Below are positions 1 to 9,098 of a stretch of 64,000 bases of DNA, in pieces. Origin of the DNA: Aerobium sp039839275. GTDB taxonomy: Bacteria > Pseudomonadota > Alphaproteobacteria > Rhizobiales > Rhizobiaceae. Where the stretch lies: NCBI RefSeq assembly GCF_039839275.1, contig NZ_JBDOQP010000001.1, positions 620,001-684,000 on the forward strand, in the 5' to 3' direction. A model generated the notes under the pieces. The model was given only the letters and a program-made list of their open reading frames with translations, was not told the origin of the DNA and searched no databases. Within the stretch, counting starts at the first letter, position 1. Each line of letters begins with the position of its first letter. A program made the position numbers and the translations under genes.

Positions 1-975
<975 letters not shown>

Positions 976-982
976 AGACACC

Positions 983-1009
983 AAAACCCGGCCTCGTGCC
1001 GGGTTTTTT
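983..1009 (+). terminator. Intrinsic terminator of rpoD
   Basis: An 8-bp stem (985-992 AACCCGGC with 998-1005 GCCGGGTT) around a 5-nt loop is followed by a run of six T. It lies directly after the rpoD stop codon. Confidence 0.9.
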
Positions 1010-1074
1010 CGTTTTGAGGATTCGTGCTAGCTTTCAAGGATAAGCAAGCCCGCCACACGTCCTGCCGAGCTATC

Positions 1075-1635
1075 ATGAACGACATTACCCAGACCCTGCC
1101 GCGTGCTGACCTTGTCACCGTGAGCGATGCGAGCGAACGCGACCTCATTGCCGTGCAGGCGATCTATGCACATCACGTGCTGCACGGGCTCGCAAGCTTT
1201 GAGGAGGTCCCGCCCACTGTCGAGGAGATCGCTGCGCGACGGGCAGGGGTGCTGGCGGCAGGCCTGCCCTATCTCGTGGCCGAGTTGGGCGGGCGCGTCG
1301 TGGGATATGCCTATGCCACTGCATACCGCCCGCGCCCCGCCTATCGCTATACGGTGGAAGATTCCGTTTATGTCGAAGACGGGCTGGGCGGCAAGGGTGT
1401 CGGCACCGCTCTGCTCGGCCAACTAATCCAGCGCTGCGAAAGTGGCCCATGGCGGCAGATGCTGGCGGTGATCGGAAACAGCGAAAATGCCGGCTCGATG
1501 GGACTGCACCGTCGCATGGGGTTTGCAATGGTCGGGACCTTTGCCTCGGTAGGCTTCAAGCACGGACGCTGGGTCGACTCGGTGCTGATGCAGCGGGCGC
1601 TGGGCGATGGCGACGGGAGCCTAACAACTGCGTGA
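1075..1635 (+). CDS. GNAT N-acetyltransferase, phosphinothricin acetyltransferase (PAT/MddA) type
   Basis: A 186-aa acetyl-CoA-dependent N-acetyltransferase. The acetyl-CoA pyrophosphate loop is visible as VYVEDGLGGKGVGTALL. The C-terminal signature GFKHGRWVDSVLMQ is characteristic of the PAT/Bar/MddA subgroup, which acetylates phosphinothricin, methionine sulfoximine or related amino acids; the true substrate cannot be told from sequence. I chose ATG 1075 (MNDITQ) because the open frame upstream from 1024 lacks family similarity. The 3' end overlaps the convergent TetR gene by 15 bp, so the two genes share the end of their coding DNA. Confidence 0.85.
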   Translation: MNDITQTLPRADLVTVSDASERDLIAVQAIYAHHVLHGLASFEEVPPTVEEIAARRAGVLAAGLPYLVAELGGRVVGYAYATAYRPRPAYRYTVEDSVYVEDGLGGKGVGTALLGQLIQRCESGPWRQMLAVIGNSENAGSMGLHRRMGFAMVGTFASVGFKHGRWVDSVLMQRALGDGDGSLTTA

Positions 1636-2220
1636 AACAAGACCGTCGATGATTGCCTTCAGTACCGCGCGATGATCGTCGGCGCTGCCGCCGGCTTCAA
1701 TGGCCAGGGCTGCGCGGTCGTACATGGCCGCTAGTTGGGCTGTCAGCGCTTCCAGCGGCAGGGGCGGCAAGACACCTGCTTCGATTGCGGTAGCCAGTCC
1801 ATCCTTCAGGGTGCGGTTGGCGTGGCGCGTCTCGATATCATCCATGATCGACCGGCCGAGGACAGACGGCCCATCCAGCAAGAGCAGCCGCGTTCGGCCC
1901 GGCGAATTCATCGCGTCTAGGAATGCCTCTCCGCCGGTGACAAGTGCGTCCCGCGGCGACAGGCTCTCAGGAGCGGCACGCTCGATCTCACCAGCGACCG
2001 ATTGCGATTCCCGTTCCACGACGGCCGCCAGAAGTGCCCTCTTGTCGACAAAATGGTGATACAACGCCCCACGCGTGACGCCGGCTTCCGCGACGATTTC
2101 TGGCGTGGCCGTCTCCGCATAGGACTTTTCTACGAAGAGTTTCCGCGCCGCCTTCAGCAGGGATGCGCGCGTCGCTTCGCTACGCTGGTCGTTTGAGCGG
2201 CGAGATCGATTCTCTTGCAT
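1621..2220 (-). CDS. TetR/AcrR family transcriptional repressor
   Basis: A 199-aa one-domain repressor with the usual layout: N-terminal DNA-binding helices (about residues 10-55; ATPEIVAEAGVTRGALYHHF is the helix-turn-helix) and an all-helical C-terminal ligand domain. The start at 2220 (MQENRSRR) fits the family length; an upstream extension in frame would run through the divergent gene and is not credible. It is divergent from the VOC gene at 2290 across 69 bp that hold two near-identical dyads, so it very likely represses itself and that gene. The effector is unknown. It overlaps the convergent GNAT gene at its 3' end. Confidence 0.88.
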   Translation of the reverse strand: MQENRSRRSNDQRSEATRASLLKAARKLFVEKSYAETATPEIVAEAGVTRGALYHHFVDKRALLAAVVERESQSVAGEIERAAPESLSPRDALVTGGEAFLDAMNSPGRTRLLLLDGPSVLGRSIMDDIETRHANRTLKDGLATAIEAGVLPPLPLEALTAQLAAMYDRAALAIEAGGSADDHRAVLKAIIDGLVSRSC

Positions 2221-2265
2221 GCATGCAGCCTGTATGTTAATTGCCAATACATGCAGACTGTATGT
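2221..2265. promoter_or_regulatory. Twin operator sites between TetR and VOC genes
   Basis: Two 17-bp near-palindromes, 2221-2237 (GCATGCAGCCTGTATGT) and 2249-2265 (ACATGCAGACTGTATGT), sit 28 bp apart, about 2.7 helical turns. Each is an imperfect inverted repeat of ACATRCAG around one base. The first abuts the TetR start codon and the second lies 24 bp before the VOC start. This is the usual layout for a TetR repressor acting on a divergent pair; binding is inferred. Confidence 0.7.
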
Positions 2266-2289
2266 TTTATGATCGAGAAAGGGAAGACT

Positions 2290-2715
2290 ATGAATGTGAC
2301 CAGTTACTATCCTGTGATCATGACCGGCGACGTGGCAGCCACCGTTGCCTTTTACGTGGAGCATTTCGGGTTTAGCACGGCCTTTGAAAGCGACTGGTAT
2401 GTCCATCTAGCCTCCGAGACCAACAGCAGCGTGAACCTCGCGATCTTGCAAGGTGACCACGAGACCGTCCCGGAAGCGGCGAGGGGGCGAGTATCTGGAC
2501 TGCTGCTGAATTTCGAGGTCGAAGACGTCGACACGGTGCATCAGCGATTGGCCGATGCAGGCCTCCCGATCTTGCGCTCTCTGCGCGACGAAGATTTCGG
2601 ACAACGGCATTTTATCACCGCAGACCCAAACGGCGTGCTGCTCGACATCATCACACCGATCCCGCCAAGCGCGGCATTTGCAGCCCAATATACCGATGGC
2701 GCATTACCGCGCTAA
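2290..2715 (+). CDS. VOC family (glyoxalase/bleomycin-resistance fold) protein
   Basis: A 141-aa vicinal-oxygen-chelate protein. The paired beta-alpha-beta-beta-beta modules are seen from YYPVIMTGDVAATVAFYVEHFGF at the start to DPNGVLLDIITP near the end. VOC proteins act as metal-dependent lyases, isomerases or dioxygenases, or as drug-binding proteins. The product here is closest in look to the general glyoxalase-like group, so the substrate is open. ATG 2290 is supported by a GAAAGGGA ribosome site just upstream. It is under the TetR twin operators, so it is probably induced by the TetR ligand. Confidence 0.85.
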   Translation: MNVTSYYPVIMTGDVAATVAFYVEHFGFSTAFESDWYVHLASETNSSVNLAILQGDHETVPEAARGRVSGLLLNFEVEDVDTVHQRLADAGLPILRSLRDEDFGQRHFITADPNGVLLDIITPIPPSAAFAAQYTDGALPR

Positions 2716-2809
2716 GGTGACTTGCGCGTCAGTCGGATCGACTGTACCGCCGACGCGGATACGAAATCAGAGCACGTCTGGCTGCAGACGTGCCAGCCCG
2801 GAGGCAGAT

Positions 2810-3247
2810 ATGACCGCGGATGAACACGAGCGAACGGGCGGCTGCCACTGCGGAGCGGTTCGCTTCCGGGTGCGGCTTGCAGAGGGACTGGACAGCGCGC
2901 GACGTTGCGACTGCTCGTTGTGCCGGATGCGTGGTGCGGTGGCCGTCACGGCCCGGCAGGGCGATCTGACGATAACCCAGGGCGAAGACATGCTGGCGCT
3001 CTACACGTTCAACACCGAGGTTGCCGAGCACTATTTCTGCTCGCGCTGCGGAATATACACCCATCATCGCCGTCGTTCAGACCCGACCCAGTTCGGCGTC
3101 AATGCAGCCTGCCTCGACGGCGTCAGTCCGTTCGATTTCAGCGAAGTGATCGTCACCAATGGCCGCCAGCATCCAAACGATCGCGCGCAGCAGCCGGGGC
3201 CGTCCGTCGTCGGCACCTTGACGTTCACGCCTGCGACAGAGCGTTGA
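2810..3247 (+). CDS. GFA family (glutathione-dependent formaldehyde-activating-like) protein
   Basis: A 145-aa zinc-binding protein of the GFA/CENP-V family. The cysteine signature is complete: GGCHCGAVRF at the N-terminus, then RRCDCSLCRMRGAV, then YFCSRCGIYTHH, giving two Zn sites. Only one branch of the family has been tied to S-hydroxymethylglutathione formation, so an exact reaction should not be assumed. ATG 2810 (MTADEHERTGG) gives the normal family length and follows a GGAGG-like site (GGAGGCAG). The next gene starts 2 nt after the stop, so the two are probably co-transcribed. Confidence 0.87.
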   Translation: MTADEHERTGGCHCGAVRFRVRLAEGLDSARRCDCSLCRMRGAVAVTARQGDLTITQGEDMLALYTFNTEVAEHYFCSRCGIYTHHRRRSDPTQFGVNAACLDGVSPFDFSEVIVTNGRQHPNDRAQQPGPSVVGTLTFTPATER

Positions 3248-3249
3248 GC

Positions 3250-3675
3250 ATGACCCGGCAATGTCTGCTGTCGCTGCAGACACAGGGGCCTGGCCTCTAC
3301 GAGTTCACGGACCGGGCAACGGCTTTGGTGAAGGATGCGGCGGTCGACACCGGCCTGCTGACCGTCTTCGTACGCCATACCTCGTGTTCGCTCGTGATCC
3401 AGGAAAACGCCGATCCCGACGTGCGGCGCGATCTTGACGCATTCTTTCGCCGGCTGGTGCCGCCGTCGAACGACCCGTCCATGCGCTGGGTCGTGCACAC
3501 GACCGAGGGGCCGGACGACATGCCCGCCCACATAAAGGCGGCGCTGACGGCGGTCTCGCTGTCAATTCCAGTCATGGATGGACGGCTGGCGCTCGGCACC
3601 TGGCAGGGCATCTACCTGTTCGAGCACCGCGACCGACCGCACAGGCGCGAGGTGGTACTGCATCTGGGTGCATGA
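3250..3675 (+). CDS. YjbQ family protein (secondary thiamine-phosphate synthase enzyme)
   Basis: A 141-aa protein covering the whole UPF0047/YjbQ family. Visible hallmarks are VRHTSCSLVIQENADPDV, the central HTTEGPDDMPAHIK and the C-terminal GTWQGIYLFEHRDRPHRREV. Family members form small trimers with a metal site made by conserved His and Glu residues, and some have weak thiamine-phosphate synthase activity; the physiological job is unsettled. It lies 2 nt downstream of the GFA gene. ATG 3250 is the natural start. Confidence 0.9.
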   Translation: MTRQCLLSLQTQGPGLYEFTDRATALVKDAAVDTGLLTVFVRHTSCSLVIQENADPDVRRDLDAFFRRLVPPSNDPSMRWVVHTTEGPDDMPAHIKAALTAVSLSIPVMDGRLALGTWQGIYLFEHRDRPHRREVVLHLGA

Positions 3676-3765
3676 TCATCTTTTGATCGCGCCGCTACTG
3701 GCGCTATATGAAACCACACCCCTATCGCTCGCCGCTTGGCGAGCCCTGGCACATGGAGATGCGCG

Positions 3766-4053
3766 ATGTCGTTCTGGAAGAAGCTGTTTGGCGGCGGCGG
3801 TGGCGGCGAGACCGTGGAAGAAGCGGCCGGCGAGCCGGTCGAGCACAATGGCTTTACCATTCGCGCGACGCCGTTCAGCGAAGGCGGCCAGTTCCAGACT
3901 TGCGGCGTGATTTCCAAAGAGATCGGCGGGGAGGTGAAGGAGCACCGCTTCATCCGCGCCGACCGGTTCACCTCGAAAGACGACGCGATCGACGTCACGC
4001 TGCGCAAGGCGCGGCAGATCATCGACGAGCAGGGGGAGCGGATCTTTGGCTAG
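3766..4053 (+). CDS. HlyU family protein
   Basis: A 95-aa protein matching the alphaproteobacterial HlyU family: N-terminal MSFWKKLFG and a Gly run, then HNGFTIRATPFSEGGQFQTCG, and a C-terminal segment ending TLRKARQIIDEQGERIF. The name comes from a Vibrio hemolysin activator, but in Rhizobiales these are short proteins without a clear HTH and the role is unknown. ATG 3766 begins the conserved part; an upstream in-frame ATG at 3736 adds ten unrelated residues. The next small gene starts inside its last codons. Confidence 0.85.
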   Translation: MSFWKKLFGGGGGGETVEEAAGEPVEHNGFTIRATPFSEGGQFQTCGVISKEIGGEVKEHRFIRADRFTSKDDAIDVTLRKARQIIDEQGERIFG

Positions 4054-4240
4054 GACGGCTTCGGCGCTGGTGCTGGTTTCAAGCCTGCTGTTTTGCGGGT
4101 GCACCACCTATGGCGGCGTTACCGGCGCGCGGATCAGCGGCTCGACTCTGTCGACATCGTCGGCGAGCGCCAGCATCGGCACCGATGGAGTGTCGACGCG
4201 ATCGAGCCGTTCCACGACTGACATCAGGATGCCCGAATAG
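4046..4240 (+). CDS. Small exported or lipoprotein-like hypothetical protein
   Basis: A 64-aa product read from a TTG codon overlapping the 3' end of the HlyU-like gene by 8 bp. The N-terminus ARTASALVLVSSLLFCGCTT looks like a signal peptide ending at a Cys that could be a lipidation site, although Phe-Cys-Gly before the Cys is not the textbook lipobox. The rest is rich in Ser, Thr and Gly with no known domain. Translational coupling to the upstream gene supports it being real. It could be a chance frame. Confidence 0.45.
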   Translation: MARTASALVLVSSLLFCGCTTYGGVTGARISGSTLSTSSASASIGTDGVSTRSSRSTTDIRMPE

Positions 4241-4259
4241 GCGGGTCGAGGAGGAAATC

Positions 4260-5129
4260 ATGTCTCTCAAGGGAAAGACCCTGTTCATCTCGGGCGGGTC
4301 GCGCGGGATCGGTCTGGCGATCGCGCTGCGGGCGGCCCGCGACGGCGCGAACGTGACGATCGCGGCGAAGACCGGCGAGCCGCACCCGAAGCTGCCCGGC
4401 ACGATCTACACCGCCGCCGAAGACATCGAGGAAGCCGGTGGCAAGGCCCTGCCGATCCTGTGCGATATCCGTGAAGAGGTACAGGTTGCAGCGGCGGTTG
4501 AAAAGACGGTCGAGACCTTTGGCGGCATCGACATCTGCATCAACAATGCCAGCGCGATCAACCTGACCGGGACGCTCGCCACGGACATGAAGCGCTTCGA
4601 CCTGATGCATCAGGTCAACACGCGAGGCACGTTCCTGGTCTCGAAAATGTGCATTCCGCATTTGAAGTTGGCCGGTAATCCTCACATTCTGAATCTTTCG
4701 CCGCCGCTCGACATGCAGGCCAAGTGGTTTCAGAACCACGTCGCCTACACGATGGCGAAATTCGGCATGTCGATGTGCACGCTGGGCATGAGCGCGGAGT
4801 TTGCCAAGGACGGCATCGCGGTCAATTCGCTGTGGCCGCTGACGGCCATCGATACAGCTGCGGTGCGCAACCTTCTGGGCGGCGAAACCGTGGCGGCGAT
4901 GAGCCGTTCGCCCGCGATCATGGCGGATGCCGCTCATGCAATCCTGACGCGGCCGTCGCGCGATTGCACCGGCAACTTCTTCATCGACGAGGAAGTGTTG
5001 CGCGAGGAAGGTGTGAGTGACTTTTCCGTCTATTCTCCCGGCGCGAAGGGCCCGCTGGCTGCCGACTTCTTCGTTCCCGATGCGGTGTACGAGAAATCTG
5101 ACACGAAAGTCGTGCGCTCGTTCGGCTGA
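4260..5129 (+). CDS. SDR family oxidoreductase, HSDL2-like
   Basis: A 289-aa short-chain dehydrogenase/reductase. The Rossmann NAD(P)-binding motif is SGGSRGIGLAIA (residues ~11-22), the structural motif is NNAS, and the catalytic part holds NLSPP and AYTMAK (Tyr and Lys). NLSPPL and a C-terminal DAVY segment point to the HSDL2/'SDR family oxidoreductase' group that lacks the SCP2 domain. The substrate is unknown, probably a hydroxyacyl or lipid-like ketone. ATG 4260 follows a clear GAGGAGG site. A dyad lies 26 bp past the stop. Confidence 0.92.
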   Translation: MSLKGKTLFISGGSRGIGLAIALRAARDGANVTIAAKTGEPHPKLPGTIYTAAEDIEEAGGKALPILCDIREEVQVAAAVEKTVETFGGIDICINNASAINLTGTLATDMKRFDLMHQVNTRGTFLVSKMCIPHLKLAGNPHILNLSPPLDMQAKWFQNHVAYTMAKFGMSMCTLGMSAEFAKDGIAVNSLWPLTAIDTAAVRNLLGGETVAAMSRSPAIMADAAHAILTRPSRDCTGNFFIDEEVLREEGVSDFSVYSPGAKGPLAADFFVPDAVYEKSDTKVVRSFG

Positions 5130-5154
5130 AGCCGGTCGAAGACAACGTTGCCCG

Positions 5155-5174
5155 GCGTTGACAGGTGTCAACGC
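5155..5174. repeat. 20-bp palindrome after the SDR gene
   Basis: GCGTTGACA and its exact reverse complement TGTCAACGC are separated by only two bases. The loop is too short for a good terminator, and there is no T run, so it looks more like a protein-binding dyad. No promoter for an annotated gene lies next to it on either strand. Confidence 0.5.
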
Positions 5175-5332
5175 AAGATCTGGTCGTATTCAATGATTTT
5201 CGAGGCCAACGGGTCCCGATAGTCTCCGCTTCGACTTCCTGGATGAGGCCGGGTGCGGGCAACTATGGCCGGTTAAGGGCAGGACCCACCATCGGTCATC
5301 TGTGTCGACCGACGAGAGCTCCTGTACATAAA

Positions 5333-5370
5333 GCAAGGCCCGGCCGGGAGGGGGATCGGCCGGGCCTTGC
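5333..5370 (-). terminator. Terminator-like hairpin downstream of the OmpA-family gene
   Basis: A perfect 14-bp GC-rich stem (5333-5346 and 5357-5370) with a 10-nt loop. On the minus strand it lies 36 bp after the OmpA-family stop and is followed by TTTATG, a short U tract. It may also block read-through from the plus strand. Confidence 0.65.
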
Positions 5371-5406
5371 GCCGTCGTCCCCCAATGGGGGACGGGGCAG
5401 GGAACC

Positions 5407-7329
5407 TTACTGCTGCGCTTCGGCTACAGGCGAGACCAGCGCGGTGATGCGGCGCATTGCGACCCGGCGATTTTCGCGTTCCGGGTCCTCCGTATTGATC
5501 TTCAGATAGCTCTCGCCATAGCCCTGCGTGACGAGGTTTTCAGGCGGGATGCCGAAAACGTTCGTCAGGGCAGCCGCGACGGATTCGGCGCGCTGGTCCG
5601 ACAGAGCCAGATTGGCCTCGTCGGTGCCGACGGCATCCGTGTGGCCCTCGATGAGGAACGTCTCCGCCGGGTTTTCTTCCAACAGGCGCTCCATGGCGAT
5701 CGCTACGCCTTCCAGCCGGCCGATCTCGCTCTCGGCGATAGAGGCCGAACCGAATTCGAAGGTGATCGTATCGAGGTCGATGCGCCGCACGCTGTCGCGA
5801 ACGCGGGCGGAATACTTCACCTCGTCGATCGAATAGAGGCGCCTGACAGGTTCAACCGGCGGCTGGTCGAGGAACTCGTAATAGTCCTCTGGCGCGTCGA
5901 CTCGGCCTGCGTCGAGAATGTATTCCTCGACCGGTATCGTCAGACGCAACGGCGGCAGGTCGCGTGCCGGATCGCGCCATTCCCGTCGCTCGTCGCGCTC
6001 GGAATCGCGATCCCCGGCATAGACGAGTACGTATTCGCGGCCGTCGGGCGTGATACGCGAACGCCGGATGACGTCACCATAGCGATCGCGGATCGTGACC
6101 ACCTCCACGCCGTTCGGGCGAACGATCGTTTCGCGGCTGCGGCCACGCGGCAGTTCTTCATAGTAGACCTCGCTCGCGTCGCGGCCCATGCGATCACGAT
6201 CGTCGCTGCGCACGATGGTCTGGTTGTTGAACTGCAGGATCACGCGGTCGCCGATCTCGCGAAGCACATCGCTGCCTTCGCGGCTCTCGCGACGCTCGTC
6301 GCGGCGCTCAATGCGGCGCCCTTCTTCCTGGCGCAGGGACCGGACTTCGACGGGGGCCTCGAGCTGCTGGGCTTCCTCATCCGAAGCAGGGGGGGGACCT
6401 GATTGCTCCGGAGCCGGCTGCGCGGCTTCGCGGGCCGGCCGCTCACCATTGCCTTCCTTCTGGCTGTCCAGGATCGGCGTGCCCTGCTCGTTTTCGACAG
6501 GGGCGGCTTCCGCTGGCTGTTCGGGCTGTTGGGCCGGCGCAGCTTCAGGAGTCGGTGCCTCGTCGGCTTCCGGCTGGCTCTGCTGTTCTTCAGCCTCGGG
6601 TTCGGGCTGCTGGTCCTGAGCCCCGGCGGGCTGTTCCTGGGGAACCGGCGCATCCTCGGGCGTCGGAGCTTCCTCGGCAGGCGCCGCCTGCGGGGCGGGC
6701 TGTTCTTCTTCCGCAGCAGGCTGCTCCTCAGGCACAGGGGCCTCTTCAGGCGTTGCCTCTTCCTGTGTTGCAGCAGGAGCCTGCTCTTCGGCAGGAGCCG
6801 CTTCGGGAGCAGGTTGTTCTTCTTCCGCGGCAGGCTGCTCTTCAGGAACAGGAGCCTGTTCGGGCGTTGGCTCTTCTGCGGCGGCAGGCGCCTGCTCAGC
6901 AGGTTCTTCCTCCGGAATGGGCGCTTCCTCAGGCGTGGGCTCTTCGGCGGGCGCCGGCTGCTGAGCCTCGGGTTGGGGCTCCTCGACAGGTGCCTCGGGC
7001 TGTTCCGCAGCCGGCTCCTCGACAGGTGCTTCCGGTGCCGGCGCCTCGTCTACAGGCGCTTCGGCTGGGGCTTCCTCGGCAGGCGCTTCCTCGGCAGGCG
7101 CTTCCTCAGCGGGGGCTTCTTCTGCCGGTGCCTGCTCCTCCTGCTGACGGCGCAACTCTTCCTCGCTCGGTGCGTCAGTCGCCTGCGCAAGCAACACGGC
7201 ATCCGATGGCTGGGACGATCCGGCGGGCGCTGCGAGTGGCGTTTTGATCTGGGGGGCGGACATTGCGGGGGCGGCTGCCATTACAAGCGCCAGCGCAGTT
7301 CCCGCAACAATACCTGTTCGAATTCTCAT
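5407..7329 (-). CDS. OmpA family protein with long Ala/Glu/Pro-rich repeat region
   Basis: A 640-aa exported protein. Residues 1-25 form a Sec signal peptide ending AMSA. About residues 50-300 are low-complexity repeats of Ala, Glu, Pro and Gln (units such as APAEE and TPEEAPVPEEQP). Next comes a charged segment with RRERRD-type tracts, and the C-terminal ~110 residues are an OmpA/MotB peptidoglycan-binding domain (LIEGHTDAVGT, LALSDQRAESV, GYGE, ENRRVAMRR). The start at 7329 gives the signal peptide. It probably spans from the outer membrane or periplasm to the cell wall. The acidic Pro-rich part would be extended and flexible. It is a single-gene unit with a hairpin after it. Confidence 0.9.
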   Translation of the reverse strand: MRIRTGIVAGTALALVMAAAPAMSAPQIKTPLAAPAGSSQPSDAVLLAQATDAPSEEELRRQQEEQAPAEEAPAEEAPAEEAPAEEAPAEAPVDEAPAPEAPVEEPAAEQPEAPVEEPQPEAQQPAPAEEPTPEEAPIPEEEPAEQAPAAAEEPTPEQAPVPEEQPAAEEEQPAPEAAPAEEQAPAATQEEATPEEAPVPEEQPAAEEEQPAPQAAPAEEAPTPEDAPVPQEQPAGAQDQQPEPEAEEQQSQPEADEAPTPEAAPAQQPEQPAEAAPVENEQGTPILDSQKEGNGERPAREAAQPAPEQSGPPPASDEEAQQLEAPVEVRSLRQEEGRRIERRDERRESREGSDVLREIGDRVILQFNNQTIVRSDDRDRMGRDASEVYYEELPRGRSRETIVRPNGVEVVTIRDRYGDVIRRSRITPDGREYVLVYAGDRDSERDERREWRDPARDLPPLRLTIPVEEYILDAGRVDAPEDYYEFLDQPPVEPVRRLYSIDEVKYSARVRDSVRRIDLDTITFEFGSASIAESEIGRLEGVAIAMERLLEENPAETFLIEGHTDAVGTDEANLALSDQRAESVAAALTNVFGIPPENLVTQGYGESYLKINTEDPERENRRVAMRRITALVSPVAEAQQ

Positions 7330-7495
7330 TGGTCGTTCACTCCTGTCCGGTGGTCCCATCGGACAGGCAACTTAGAATGCAGCACTTTGTTCCCCTCAAG
7401 CAGCGACAACGGCTGAAGCCGGGCGATTGTGGGGCGATTGCGTGGCCAGCCGGCATGGACTTGACCGCGGCGCCGCGAACGCCCAAACCGGCACC

Positions 7496-7942
7496 ATGAG
7501 CCGACCATACTGGAGAGAGAAGACGCTGGAGGAACTGTCCCCGCTGGAATGGGAACAGCTTTGCGATGGTTGTGGCAAGTGCTGCCTGGCAAAGCTGGAA
7601 GACGAAGACAGCGGCGAAATCTACTTTACCAGCGTTGGTTGCCGTCTGTTCGATGGTGCGCAATGCCGCTGCCGCGATTATCCGAACCGGCTGAGCGAAG
7701 TGCCGGACTGTGTCGGTCTGACGCCGGAAAAGGTGCGTGCCCTGAAATGGTTGCCCACGACATGCGCCTACCGCCTAGTGGCGGAGGGCCATGACCTTTA
7801 CTGGTGGCACCATCTGGTTTCGGGTAGCCGCCAGACCGTTCATGACGCGGGCATTTCCATGCGCGGCAGGGTGAGCGTTTCCGAAGAGGAACTGGCGGAC
7901 CCGGAAGACTATTTCGACTATATCCTGGAGGAAGAGCCCTAG
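7496..7942 (+). CDS. YcgN family cysteine-cluster protein (UPF0260)
   Basis: A 148-aa protein of the YcgN/YkgJ zinc- or iron-chelating family. The Cys signature begins CDGCGKCCL at residues ~23-31 and continues with CRLFD..QCRCRDYPNR, PDC and TTCAYR, giving at least eight conserved Cys. WWHHLVSGSR and the acidic end DPEDYFDYI are also family-typical. The function is not established. ATG 7496 (MSRPYWREK) is the conserved N-terminus. Confidence 0.92.
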   Translation: MSRPYWREKTLEELSPLEWEQLCDGCGKCCLAKLEDEDSGEIYFTSVGCRLFDGAQCRCRDYPNRLSEVPDCVGLTPEKVRALKWLPTTCAYRLVAEGHDLYWWHHLVSGSRQTVHDAGISMRGRVSVSEEELADPEDYFDYILEEEP

Positions 7943-7994
7943 CCGCAGGGCAGCGCTGGCTCGATCGCACGCCATTCAACAGAGGACCATCCTG

Positions 7995-8408
7995 ATGAGC
8001 GAAGCTGAAACAATCGCGCTGGTGGAGCGCTATATCGCCGCGTTCAACGCCGGCGACAACGACGCAATGCTGGCGTGCCTGTCGCAGGACGTGGCCCACG
8101 ACATCAACCAGGGCGCGCGCGAAATCGGCAAGGACAAGTTCCGCTGGTTTCTCGGCATGATGGACAAGCACTATCGCGAGGAACTGTCCGACGTCGTCAT
8201 CATGGCCGGACAGGGCGGCAGCCGCGCCTCGGCGGAATTCACCGTGCGCGGCAAATACCTTGCAACGGCTGAAGGTCTTCCCGAAGCCGACGGCCAGACC
8301 TATTCGCTCCCGGCCGGCATCTTCTTCGAGGTCGATGACGGGCTGATCTCGCGGGTGACGACCTACTACAATCTCGCCGACTGGACGGCGCAGGTCAGCA
8401 AGGGCTGA
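7995..8408 (+). CDS. NTF2-like (SnoaL/ketosteroid-isomerase-related) protein
   Basis: A 137-aa protein with the NTF2 cone fold pattern. An N-terminal helix (ETIALVERYIAAFNAGDNDAML) is followed by DVAHDINQGAREIGKDKFRWFLGMMD and a C-terminal sheet ending GLISRVTTYYNLADW. The DINQG...GKD..RWF pattern marks the 'ketosteroid isomerase-related' subgroup. No substrate can be assigned. It lies 4 bp upstream of the next acetyltransferase gene, so the two are likely co-transcribed. Confidence 0.87.
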   Translation: MSEAETIALVERYIAAFNAGDNDAMLACLSQDVAHDINQGAREIGKDKFRWFLGMMDKHYREELSDVVIMAGQGGSRASAEFTVRGKYLATAEGLPEADGQTYSLPAGIFFEVDDGLISRVTTYYNLADWTAQVSKG

Positions 8409-8412
8409 GGCT

Positions 8413-8997
8413 ATGGTGGAGGTGCGTCGGCTTTCGCGCGCGGAGGCCGCGGCGCGCTTCGATGATCTTGCCCGGCTGCGCATCGAAGTGTTCCGCGATT
8501 TCCCCTATCACTATGACGGGGACGTGGCGTACGAACGGGGCTATCTGGCGACCTACATGAAGGCGCCGGGCGCGCTCGTCATTGGCGCGTTCGATGGCAC
8601 GAATCTCGTCGGCGCAGCGACGGCGGCACCCTTGAACGAGCATTTCGAGGAGTTCGCCGCGCCGCTTGCCGAGCGGGGCTACGACCCCGCGCGGTTCTTC
8701 TATTTCGGCGAATCGGTGCTTCTGAAGCCCCATCGCGGCCGTGGCATCGGCGTGACATTCTTCGAGGCGCGCGAGGACGCCGCGCGTGCGGCTGGTTTCG
8801 CAGACTGCCTGTTTTCTTCCGTGGTGCGGCCGCTGGATCACCCGGCGAGACCTCGCGACTATCAGCCGCTAGACGCGTTCTGGCGCAAACGTGGCTATGC
8901 GCCGATCGAAGGGCTGACGACAGGATTTTCCTGGCGTGACCTTGGCGAGGCGGAGGAAAGCGTCAAGCCGATGGAGTATTGGCACAAGGCGCTGTGA
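8413..8997 (+). CDS. GNAT family N-acetyltransferase
   Basis: A 194-aa acetyltransferase. The acetyl-CoA loop LKPHRGRGIGVTFFEARED (residues ~104-122) fits motif A of the GNAT fold, and LVIGAFDGTNLVGAATAAPL is the preceding beta hairpin. The WRKRGYAPIEG segment is the usual late motif. The substrate is unknown. The gene starts 4 bp after the NTF2-like gene, and a small inverted repeat (9025-9041) lies in the gap after it. Confidence 0.87.
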   Translation: MVEVRRLSRAEAAARFDDLARLRIEVFRDFPYHYDGDVAYERGYLATYMKAPGALVIGAFDGTNLVGAATAAPLNEHFEEFAAPLAERGYDPARFFYFGESVLLKPHRGRGIGVTFFEAREDAARAAGFADCLFSSVVRPLDHPARPRDYQPLDAFWRKRGYAPIEGLTTGFSWRDLGEAEESVKPMEYWHKAL

Positions 8998-9024
8998 AGC
9001 GGCGGAGACTGAACGCTTGATGAA

Positions 9025-9041
9025 CGACCGGTTCGAAACCG
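9025..9041. repeat. Short inverted repeat ACCGGTT-CGA-AACCGGT
   Basis: A perfect 7-bp dyad with a 3-nt centre lies between the GNAT gene and the small secreted protein gene. It has no T tract. It could be an operator or a weak RNA hairpin. Confidence 0.45.
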
Positions 9042-9098
9042 GTTCAGGAATGGCGCGTTATGGTCCAGGGCATCGAACAACCAGCCCGGAGACAGACC

